64,000 bases of DNA from Olsenella profusa F0195 (GTDB taxonomy: Bacteria; Actinomycetota; Coriobacteriia; Coriobacteriales; Atopobiaceae), in assembly GCF_000468755.1 (NCBI RefSeq), contig NZ_AWEZ01000020.1, positions 20,613 to 84,612 on the forward strand, given 5' to 3'. The translations under genes and the position numbers were made by a program. The notes under the pieces were generated by a model. That model saw only the letters and a program-made list of their open reading frames with translations. It ran no database searches and was not told the DNA's origin. This document shows positions 57,237 to 64,000 of this stretch, one piece after another. Every line of letters starts with the position of its first letter. Positions within the stretch are counted from its first letter, which is position 1.

Positions 57237-57585
57237 TCACTCCCTCGCGAACCCCGCATCGCCTGCTGGCGGGTCCACCGCGACGAAGCGCTGCGCACTC
57301 ATAGGCAGGTCGTACTTGCCGCGCAGCTCAGCGATCGTCCCCATCATGGGCGAGGCATGGTGGACGTCGAGCGCACGCTGGTTGCGCCAGGCGTCGACGG
57401 GCAGCACCGTCTCAGGGTCATCGAGCGGGGCGAAGCGCTCGTAGCCCAGGTTGCCCTCTTCGACCCGAATGACGGCAACCGCGCCGGACGAGGCCATCTC
57501 CTCGGCGAGGGCGCGCGGTGCCGGCGCAGCGGATGCGCACGGCTATGCCCACGGCCTCGCTTCCCTGCGCGTCGTCGCCTCCCAT
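57237..57585 (-). pseudogene. Antibiotic-biosynthesis-monooxygenase-like gene, frameshifted
   Basis: The 3' part (86 codons from 57497) reads EEGNLGYERFAPLDDPETVL, ALDVHHASPMMGTIAELRGK, matching putative quinol/ABM monooxygenases. The 5' part (MGGDDAQGSEAVGIAVRIRCA) is in another frame; the two join near 57515 after one missing base. A real protein might start at the ATG at 57497, but it would lack the first strand. Confidence 0.7.
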
Positions 57586-58016
57586 GCGCGATTGTGCCCT
57601 CGGCCTTGATGCCGTCCCCCTGCGGATGTCGCCCCATCCACACCTGCATTTGGAGGCACCAGCCCTCCTCGTCGCTCAAGCAAAGAGCGCAAGCCTGCCT
57701 CCCGGGCGCGTTCTCCCCGAATCCTATCTATCGCTGGGCTGGCAACTGCCCTGCAATCCCTCATCAACGTCTCCAGAAGCCCTCCTGTCGGCCGTAGACC
57801 GCCCTGCGCTTCTTCCTTGGACAACCCCACGCTCGCACCGAACTCCTCATGGCTGCAAGGGTCGCGAAAACTTCTCCTCCGGCACATCCACGACGACGGG
57901 TGGAAAACTCGGGGCCCTCCGGGTTCCGCTTCCTCCCGTGCACCCTCCGAGAACCGGCGCGGCGGCGTCACAAGGCTCGCCACAAGGGCGGGCCGCAACC
58001 AAAAGGAGGTCAAGTC
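57586..58016. other. Intergenic region, mostly noncoding
   Basis: Frames here on both strands are Arg/Pro- or Ser-rich and overlap without ribosome sites, so they look like noise. It also contains an unexplained minus-strand stretch beginning MSDEEGWCLQMQVWMGRHPQ (57679 downward), perhaps a remnant. Confidence 0.35.
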
Positions 58017-58367
58017 ATGGAGACGACGATCAAGAGGGCTAAGCAGGACGTCAGGCGCTACCTGGAGCTCAAGGGCTACGAGATCCTCGAAGACGGGTGG
58101 TGCCACGGCGGGGACTCCGTCGACTTCATTGCCACCGACGAGGACGACCTGGTCTTCATCAGCTGCCAGCTCCGCCGGAACAGCGGCGAGGGATTTCCCA
58201 AGGAGGTCATCGACCGCGACTCCCTCGAGCGTCTGGCGGCGGCCTACCTCGCTGAACACCTCGACTCCGGCGATTGCACGGTCAGGTTCGATGCCGTGAG
58301 CATGCTGGTCCTCGGCAACGACCGGGCCTTTCTCCGGCACCAACGCAACGCGCTTTGCGAGCTCTGA
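58017..58367 (+). CDS. YraN-like (UPF0102) endonuclease-fold protein
   Basis: A 116-residue protein from ATG 58017 with AAGGAGG upstream. DVRRYLELKGYEILEDGWCH, then VDFIATDEDDLVFISCQLRR and DAVSMLVLGNDRAFL give the restriction-endonuclease-like core of the YraN family; the usual lysine of E-x-K-type site is replaced by QLRR, so activity is uncertain. No neighbouring processing operon (rnhB, dprA) is present. Confidence 0.65.
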   Translation: METTIKRAKQDVRRYLELKGYEILEDGWCHGGDSVDFIATDEDDLVFISCQLRRNSGEGFPKEVIDRDSLERLAAAYLAEHLDSGDCTVRFDAVSMLVLGNDRAFLRHQRNALCEL

Positions 58368-58522
58368 AGGCCCGCAGGGCCGGGTGCTTCGGCTCCCGGC
58401 CCCTTCCGCTGGGCGCGGCCTGGGCTTTTCGCAGCCGCTTCGAACGGCCTTTAGCGTTCCTTTAGAAAGCCCGCCCAGACTGGGAGATGGAAGGTCGGAC
58501 GGCAGAGAAGGAAGGAGACGAC

Positions 58523-59236
58523 ATGACGAGATGCGTTCTGGAGACGCGCGGGCTCGTGAAGCGCTTCGGGCGGGGAGGCGGCGCGCAGACGGCGGTGGAC
58601 CACGTGTCCCTGCACGTGGAGGAGGGGAAGGTCTACGGGCTGCTCGGGCCCAACGGCGCGGGCAAGTCGACCACGCTCAAGATGGTCACGGGCATGCTGC
58701 GTCCCACGGAGGGGCAGATGCTCTTCGAGGGGCGCCCCTGGGAGCGGGACGACCTCTACCGCATCGGCTCGCTTATCGAGCAGGCGCCGCTCTACCCCAA
58801 CCTCAGCGCCCGAGAGAACCTGCGCGTGCGCACGACGCTGTTGGGTCTGCCGGAGCAGCGCATCGACGAGGTGCTCGAGACGGTGGGGCTCTCGGACACG
58901 GGCGCGAAGCGCGCCGGGAGGTTCTCGATGGGCATGAAGCAGCGCCTGGGCATAGCGCTCGCGCTGCTGGCGAGCCCGCGCCTGCTCATCCTGGATGAGC
59001 CGACCAACGGGCTCGACCCCATCGGCATCGAGGAGCTGCGCGGCCTCATCCGGAGCTTCCCCGAGCGGGGCATCACGGTGTTGCTGTCGAGCCATATCCT
59101 GGGAGAAGTGCGGCACACAGCCGACGCCGTGGGCATCATCGTGGGCGGCAGGCTCGCCCACGAGGGCGCGCTGCGCGCGGGCGACGACCTCGAGGCGCTC
59201 TTCATGGACGTGTGCCGAAGGGAGGGAGGGCGATGA
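58523..59236 (+). CDS. ABC transporter ATPase, lantibiotic-immunity type
   Basis: A 237-residue protein from ATG 58523 (GGAGA upstream). Walker A GPNGAGKST (about 45), signature FSMGMKQRLG, Walker B LLILDEPTNGLDP, switch His in SSHILGEV. Sequence style matches BcrA/NisF/MutF ATPases that power removal of lantibiotics and similar peptides. It drives the two permeases encoded next. Confidence 0.92.
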   Translation: MTRCVLETRGLVKRFGRGGGAQTAVDHVSLHVEEGKVYGLLGPNGAGKSTTLKMVTGMLRPTEGQMLFEGRPWERDDLYRIGSLIEQAPLYPNLSARENLRVRTTLLGLPEQRIDEVLETVGLSDTGAKRAGRFSMGMKQRLGIALALLASPRLLILDEPTNGLDPIGIEELRGLIRSFPERGITVLLSSHILGEVRHTADAVGIIVGGRLAHEGALRAGDDLEALFMDVCRREGGR

Positions 59237-60042
59237 GAGGCGAATGCCTTGGAAGAAGCGCCCACAACGGTGGTAGCACCCGCGCCTCGCTCGCGCGCGC
59301 CCTGCGCTCGGAGGCCCTGAAGTCGAGGCATGCCGCGCCGGTGCGCCTGGCCGCCTCCCTGGCCCTGCCCTTCCCGCTGCTGGCGGCCTTCATCGCCCTG
59401 CGCATGCCGCAGCTGGGCCTGCAGTACGCGCCGTGGAACTACTGGTACGCGCTGCTGATGCCGGTCTCGATAGCGCTCGTGGCCGCCACGGTGGCCAACG
59501 CCGACGCGCGCCTGGGTAACCGCGCCCTGCTCTCTGTCGGCGTGCCGCTGCCCCTGGCATGGGGCGCGAAGGTCGCCTGGTGCCTGGCGCTCTCGCTGCT
59601 GTCGAACCTCGTCGTCCCCGCCGTGTACGCCGCGACGTCGCTCGCGGTGCCGCAGGGCGCGGCGAGCATGCCGGCGATGCTGGCCGCGGCGTTCGCGCTG
59701 ACCGCCACGAGCTCGTGGATGGTCCCGGCGACGCTCTTCCTCACGATGCGCGCCGGGATGCTCGCGGGCGTCTTCGTCCCGCTGGCCGTGCAGCTGGCTC
59801 TGGGCTTCGGCTGGTCGGCCGTGCCGTTCTGGCCCGCCTGCCCGCCCACGGCCACCATGGTGCTGCCGACGGCGTTCCTGCCGGTCCTGCCGAGCGGCGA
59901 GCCCGCCAGCGCCGGCATGGCCTTGGTGGAATCGTTGTCCCAGGCAGATGTTGCGCTCGCGCTCGCCGTCTCCTGCGCGCTCACTGCCGCGCTCACGGCT
60001 GCCGGCGCGCTGTGGATCGCCAGATCGGAGGAGCTGCGATGA
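59233..60042 (+). CDS. ABC permease, MutE/EpiE-like
   Basis: A 269-residue membrane protein; the ATG at 59233 overlaps the ATPase stop. Six predicted helices, beginning LAASLALPFPLLAAFIALRM, with LNYWYALLMPVSIALVAATV-like second helices (here WNYWYALLMPVSIALVAA). This length and layout match lantibiotic immunity permeases NisE/MutE. Confidence 0.85.
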   Translation: MRGECLGRSAHNGGSTRASLARALRSEALKSRHAAPVRLAASLALPFPLLAAFIALRMPQLGLQYAPWNYWYALLMPVSIALVAATVANADARLGNRALLSVGVPLPLAWGAKVAWCLALSLLSNLVVPAVYAATSLAVPQGAASMPAMLAAAFALTATSSWMVPATLFLTMRAGMLAGVFVPLAVQLALGFGWSAVPFWPACPPTATMVLPTAFLPVLPSGEPASAGMALVESLSQADVALALAVSCALTAALTAAGALWIARSEELR

Positions 60043-60926
60043 CGAGGGTGACGACGAATCATGAAAATGGGGGCCATGGCGCGGGCGGAGGCGGGGCCTC
60101 GCGCGCATCGGCGCCGTGCATGACGCTCCCGCGCGCTCTGCGTGCCGAGGTGCTACGCCTTCGCCGCTCGCCCCTCGTGCCGCTGCACCTGGCGTGCTCC
60201 CTGGCGGCGGGCGCGGCGTGCGGGGCGTACTTCGCCCTCGCCCCCTGGGACGCGTCCATGGGGACGGACGCCTTCGCGCAGCTGCTCGGCTCCCTGATGC
60301 CGCTCATGGCGGGCATCGTCTGCGGGCTGGACGCGGACGGGGAGGGAGAGGCCACGGGCCTCTCGGGCCTGCTTGCCGTCCCGTCGAGGCGGGTGGCGCT
60401 CGCCGCGAGGCTCCTCGCGCTCTGGCTGATGGGGGCGGCGGCCCTTGCGCTCGCCCTGGCCGTGTTCGCCGCCCCCCTCGCGCTTGCCGGGCGCCAGGCA
60501 TTGGGGCCAGCCGCCTGGGCGGGCGCGGCCCTCGGACTCGCCTGCGGGAGCGTCCCGCTCTACCTCGTCCTCTACGCCGTGGCGCTCGCTTGGGGCCGCA
60601 ACGCGACGATTGCCGCGGGAGCTGCGGGCCTCATGCTCGCGTTCTTCTCGCTGGGCGGACTCGCGCACGGACTCATGACCGGCGAGCTCACCGCCGCCGG
60701 CGCGAACGCGCTCTCGTACCTGCCCACCAGCTGGGCGGCGCTCCTGGGTTCGCTGCCCGTCGAGCTCGCCATCGCGGGCGGCCCTGCGGGCTCCGCGGGC
60801 GCCGCGGCCCACGTCGCCTCCGCGATCGGGCCTGCCGCAGGCCTGTGCGCCACCGCGACCGTCCTGCTCGCAGGCGGGGTGGCGGCGTGGATCTCCCGCT
60901 TCGAGCCCACCTTGCGTGGGGAATGA
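60039..60926 (+). CDS. ABC permease, MutG/NisG-like
   Basis: A 295-residue membrane protein; ATG 60039 overlaps the previous stop (ATGA). A polar N-terminus (about 1-35) precedes six predicted helices (LHLACSLAAGAACGAYFALA, LGLACGSVPLYLVLYAVALA, AGLMLAFFSLGGLAHGLMTG). It forms the second half of the immunity exporter. Confidence 0.82.
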   Translation: MTRVTTNHENGGHGAGGGGASRASAPCMTLPRALRAEVLRLRRSPLVPLHLACSLAAGAACGAYFALAPWDASMGTDAFAQLLGSLMPLMAGIVCGLDADGEGEATGLSGLLAVPSRRVALAARLLALWLMGAAALALALAVFAAPLALAGRQALGPAAWAGAALGLACGSVPLYLVLYAVALAWGRNATIAAGAAGLMLAFFSLGGLAHGLMTGELTAAGANALSYLPTSWAALLGSLPVELAIAGGPAGSAGAAAHVASAIGPAAGLCATATVLLAGGVAAWISRFEPTLRGE

Positions 60927-60938
60927 GGAGGCACTGAC

Positions 60939-61361
60939 ATGATGGAGAGAATACGCAAGAGCGGGCGCGCCTTCCTCGCGCTGGCCGCCGCGATCGCGCT
61001 TGCCGTCACGGTCCTTGCGGGGTGCGCCGGCTGCGCTGGCGCGGGGCCGGTGGCCAAGAGCGTGGCCGACAGGCTGCTGCCGACCCCGCAGCGCACGGTC
61101 TGGGCCCGCTGCCCGGCTCCGGGCACCCACGCGAACTCGTACCGGGACGCGTCCGGCTCGTACACGAACTACGTCTACGACGTGGAGGCGGCCGACGGGG
61201 ACGGCACGCGCCTCACCGTGACCATCATCCTCTTCGGGCGAGAGGCCTCCGGGGAGGGATGGCTCGAGATCGACGCCAGGGGGACCTCCGGCGTGCATTA
61301 CCAGAGCGTCGCGGAGGACGAGGTCCCGCAGGCCGCCCGCGACGCCCTGGGTGACGGGTGA
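60939..61361 (+). CDS. YxeA-like lipoprotein
   Basis: A 140-residue protein: signal helix (about 11-27) with lipobox VLAGC (Cys29), then a beta-rich domain (ANSYRDASGSYTNYVYDVEA, GTRLTVTIILFGREASGEGW) that matches YxeA/DUF1093 proteins. Such lipoproteins travel with lantibiotic-type transporters and may be immunity helpers. Confidence 0.78.
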   Translation: MMERIRKSGRAFLALAAAIALAVTVLAGCAGCAGAGPVAKSVADRLLPTPQRTVWARCPAPGTHANSYRDASGSYTNYVYDVEAADGDGTRLTVTIILFGREASGEGWLEIDARGTSGVHYQSVAEDEVPQAARDALGDG

Positions 61362-61429
61362 GTCCTCGGCGAGCGGCGCCTGCCCGCGAGCCTGGTGTAT
61401 CATGACAAGATTGGCTGACATGGCAAAGC

Positions 61430-61450
61430 CCCCGCAGGGACCCTGCGGGG
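61430..61450. terminator. Hairpin between the lipoprotein and regulator genes
   Basis: The stem ccccgcagg / cctgcgggg with a 3-base loop lies in the 110-bp gap before the response regulator. It has no T run and may only attenuate the transporter transcript. Confidence 0.5.
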
Positions 61451-61471
61451 CGCACGGGGAGGTGAGCGCGC

Positions 61472-62134
61472 GTGGCGCGGGTTCTCGCAATCGACGATGA
61501 CGGGGCGATCACCGACCTGCTCTCCCGCGCGCTCGTTCGCGACGGCCACGTCGTCGACGTCGCGAACGACCCCGCATCCGTCCTCGGCCTCGACCTGCCC
61601 CGCTACGACCTCGTCCTGTGCGACGTGATGATGCCCGGCATGGACGGCTTCGAGCTGGTCGGGCGCATCCGCGATCGCGTGGACGCCCCCATACTGTTCC
61701 TCACCGCGAAGGTGGCCGAGGAGGACGCCGTGCGCGGCCTGTCCCTAGGTGCCGACGACTACCTCCGCAAGCCGTTCGGCATCGCGGAGCTGCGCGCGAA
61801 GGTTGCCGCGCACCTGCGCCGCGAGGGTCGGGTGCGCACGCATGCGCTCGCCCTGGGCGACGTGCGCATCGACCTCGGCGCGCGCGAGCTCTCCGTGAGC
61901 GGCGCACCCGTCTCGCTCACCCCCACCGAGTACGCCGTCTGCGAGTGCCTGGCCCGCCATCGGGGGCAGGTGCTCTCCCGCGCGCAGATCCACGACGAGG
62001 CCCTCGGGTGGGCCTCGGACGCGGGCGACGACGCCGTTTCCATGCACGTGAGCAACGCCCGAGCCAAGCTCCGCCGCGCAGGCGTGGATCCCATCGAGAC
62101 GGCGCGAGGGATGGGGTACAGGTGGCGGCCGTAG
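61472..62134 (+). CDS. OmpR/PhoB-type response regulator
   Basis: A 220-residue protein from GTG 61472 (GGGGAGGTG upstream). Receiver domain with D51 (VLCDVMMPGMDGF), K100 (YLRKPFG) and acidic pair D8-D9. C-terminal winged helix (about 125-218: SLTPTEYAVCECLARHRGQV, VSMHVSNARAKLRRAGVDPI). It likely controls the adjacent transporter. Confidence 0.92.
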   Translation: MARVLAIDDDGAITDLLSRALVRDGHVVDVANDPASVLGLDLPRYDLVLCDVMMPGMDGFELVGRIRDRVDAPILFLTAKVAEEDAVRGLSLGADDYLRKPFGIAELRAKVAAHLRREGRVRTHALALGDVRIDLGARELSVSGAPVSLTPTEYAVCECLARHRGQVLSRAQIHDEALGWASDAGDDAVSMHVSNARAKLRRAGVDPIETARGMGYRWRP

Positions 62135-63606
62135 GAGCCGCGCGCCGGCGCATGCGCGTCCCCCTGGCCCTGGTGGTGGCCCGCTACTTCCTGTACGTGC
62201 TCGTCGGCGCGCTCCTCGCCGTGGGCATCCCCGCCGGCGCCTTCGCCTGGCAGATGGGCTCCGGCGCCGTCCTGCCCGCGAACTTTGGCGAGGCCCGTCT
62301 GGACGAGGTCGAGGAGGCCCTCGCCGGCCAGGCCTCCTTCGACGCCGACGCCATCCCCTCGGCGTACCGCTACGCGCGCTTCGGGGCGGATGGAGCGCTC
62401 CTGTCGTCCGACATGCCCGGGGCGCAGCTCGCAGCTGCGCGGGACGTTGCGGTTCCGCCCGACGGGGACGCCCCTCGCATCGTCGAGGCCGCCTCGTCGT
62501 CCTTCTACTCCGCCGTGAGTCTGACCGACGGCGGGCGCTGCGTGCTCTCCTACGAGATAGTCCCCCAGTGGGCCGACAAGGGGACTCGCGACGCCCTGCC
62601 GAACCCCCAGGACCTGCTCGTCTGGGGCATGCTGGCCGCGCTGGTCCTCGTCGTCGCCCTCGTCGCCCTGCGCGCCGGGCGCGTGATCACGCGCAAGATG
62701 GGTCCCCTGACGTCTGCGGCGGAGGCCGTCGGCAGGCAGGACCTGGACACGCCCGTGGGGGGCAGCGACGTGGCCGAGGTCGACGACGTGCTGCGCGCGA
62801 TGGAGGCGATGCGCCTCTCGCTCAAGGAGTCACTGGAGGCGCGGCGGGCGGCCGAGCGGCGAAGCCGCGAGCAGGTCGCCGCGCTCGCGCACGACCTCAA
62901 GACGCCGCTCACGGTGGCGCTCGGCAACGCCGAGCTGCTCGCCGAGGACGCCGCCTCGGGCGCGCTCGGCGCGGACCAGGCCGCATGCGCCCGGGCGGTG
63001 CGGGAGGCGGCGCTCTCCATGGACTCCTTCGTGGGCAGGATCGTCGAGGCCTCCCGCGGGCAGGCGGAGGGGACGAGCCTCGCGCCCGTGGACCCTGCAG
63101 CCCTCGCCGATGGGCTGGAGGGCGCGGTGGGAAGGCTCATCGCGGCGCACGGGCTCGTCCTCGAGTCCTCGCGCACCCCCGCGTTCGAGGACGCGTGCAG
63201 CGCGGCCTGCGCGGAGGGGGCGCTGCCCCTCTGGGACGCGGACGCCCTCGGACGCGCCGTGCTCAACCTGGCGGGAAACGCCTGCAACCATGCGCGCGGG
63301 GACCGGGTGTCGCTCTCGTTCTCCTATGATGCCGGCGCGCGGGCCCTCTCCATCGCCGTCGAAGACGACGGCCCCGGCTTCTCGCCCGGGGCCCTCGCCC
63401 ACGGGACCGAGCGCTTCTTCCGGGGCGACGCGGCGCGCTCGAACGCCGACGGCGAGCACTTCGGGCTGGGGCTCGCGATCGCGTCGGACGTAGCCGAGGC
63501 GCATGGCGGCAGGCTCGAGCTCTCCAACCGCGCGGACGATGAGGGGAACGTGCTTGGGGCTCGGGCTTGCATCGTGCTGCCGTTGTTGGTCGCGCAGGCT
63601 CGGTGA
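62122..63606 (+). CDS. Sensor histidine kinase
   Basis: A 494-residue protein from GTG 62122 (or ATG 62152); the start overlaps the regulator stop. Membrane helices about 13-44 and 166-183 flank a short extracytoplasmic domain (~120 residues). HAMP near 185-240, H257 in LAHDLKTPLT, N-box NLAGNACNHA, and G-boxes DDGPGFS and FGLGLAI. It senses an unknown envelope signal, probably the peptide removed by the transporter. Confidence 0.92.
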   Translation: MAAVGAARRRMRVPLALVVARYFLYVLVGALLAVGIPAGAFAWQMGSGAVLPANFGEARLDEVEEALAGQASFDADAIPSAYRYARFGADGALLSSDMPGAQLAAARDVAVPPDGDAPRIVEAASSSFYSAVSLTDGGRCVLSYEIVPQWADKGTRDALPNPQDLLVWGMLAALVLVVALVALRAGRVITRKMGPLTSAAEAVGRQDLDTPVGGSDVAEVDDVLRAMEAMRLSLKESLEARRAAERRSREQVAALAHDLKTPLTVALGNAELLAEDAASGALGADQAACARAVREAALSMDSFVGRIVEASRGQAEGTSLAPVDPAALADGLEGAVGRLIAAHGLVLESSRTPAFEDACSAACAEGALPLWDADALGRAVLNLAGNACNHARGDRVSLSFSYDAGARALSIAVEDDGPGFSPGALAHGTERFFRGDAARSNADGEHFGLGLAIASDVAEAHGGRLELSNRADDEGNVLGARACIVLPLLVAQAR

Positions 63607-63899
63607 CCTCCCAGGCCCGGCGAGGTTTCCCACAAGAACCGGACGCCCTTCCGTTTTGTCGAATCCTCGTGTCTGTCTCACGGCGGTTGCATCCACCCGC
63701 CTCCCAAAGGGGGCTTCCGGCCCATGCCCCGGCTCCCTGGCGGGCTGTTTAGCATCGGCCAGGGCGTGCAGTCTGCCTGCGGAGATCGTGTCGAGAATGT
63801 TGGTGTAAGCGGAAGTGGCAAGGTGGCATGAGGAAACGGCCGCCGTCCTAGAATCCGAGATGACCACAAGTCGGATTCGGGGAAGGGACGACGACCGCG
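63607..63899. other. Intergenic region without a recognised gene
   Basis: The frames on both strands are Pro/Arg-skewed and overlap. No terminator with a T run after the kinase gene is evident. A weak Gly-rich hairpin-like stretch lies near 63710-63750. Confidence 0.35.
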
Positions 63900-64000
63900 A
63901 TGGAAATCATATCAGAGCAGGCCCTGGCGGCCCTGCGCATGCCGCGCTTCGAGGACGGCACGACCGACATGCAGGAGCTGATGCGCCAGCTGGCGGAGGG
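63900..64000 (+). CDS. Start of an unidentified gene
   Basis: ATG at 63900 opens a frame to the window edge (33 codons: EIISEQALAALRMPRFEDGT, DMQELMRQLAEG). A GGGAAGGG sequence lies 12 bases upstream, rather distant for a ribosome site. The N-terminus is helical. I do not recognise the family; the rest is outside the window. Confidence 0.5.
   Translation, partial: MEIISEQALAALRMPRFEDGTTDMQELMRQLAE

Noticed and set aside
61618..62121. Long frame joined to the kinase, upstream part
   Set aside because: It overlaps the response regulator in another frame; the kinase starts at GTG 62122 or ATG 62152.

Overview
The window is GC-rich actinobacterial DNA. Gene content (fructose-family PTS island, lantibiotic-type ABC/two-component locus, type VII secretion accessory genes, a TPP-riboswitch HMP permease) and protein style point to Coriobacteriia, most like an Olsenella/Atopobiaceae relative. 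This placement is inference, because no 16S or marker gene is present.

Region 1 (about 265-34370) is a complete-looking temperate siphophage inserted at the 3' end of a serine acetyltransferase gene. A 15-bp core (20 bp with one mismatch) repeats at 265-284 and 34351-34370. A short plus-strand cargo cluster (518-1703) faces a minus-strand genome. Read from the immunity region downward, that genome runs: cro; small early proteins; recombination and replication (DUF1351, ERF, SSB, RusA, initiator-like, DnaC-like); a tightly overlapping set of small Cys-rich proteins with a methyltransferase and an HNH protein; a late regulator; terminases, portal, a MuF head protein with a C-terminal nuclease-toxin domain; a tRNA-Leu; a thioredoxin-like protein; scaffold, capsid and connectors; a frameshifted tail chaperone; tape measure; tail tip; holin and amidase. 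The lysogeny arm (CI with LexA-type protease, unknown gene, lipoprotein, integrase) runs on the plus strand to attR.

Region 2 (34351-48123) is chromosomal metabolism: cysE, a nitroreductase, a small membrane protein, an iron-containing alcohol dehydrogenase, an AbiE-type pair whose toxin gene is broken, a TPP-riboswitch-controlled CytX permease, and an RpiR-linked PTS operon encoding EIIB, EIIC, two class II ketose-bisphosphate aldolases, a fructokinase-like ROK kinase and EIIA.

Region 3 (48142-58367) is accessory and partly decayed. It holds a minus-strand cluster with type VII secretion hallmarks (YukD-like, DUF4176, coiled-coil protein) but no core machinery, a plus-strand trio of small membrane proteins, inverted-repeat elements, a tRNA-iMet 3' remnant next to a frameshifted integrase, an ORF6N gene with a second decayed copy of its 3' end, and a broken monooxygenase.

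Region 4 (58523-63606) is a compact locus: ABC ATPase, two permeases of the lantibiotic-immunity type, a YxeA-like lipoprotein, and an OmpR-type response regulator with its histidine kinase. The window ends in the start of an unidentified gene.
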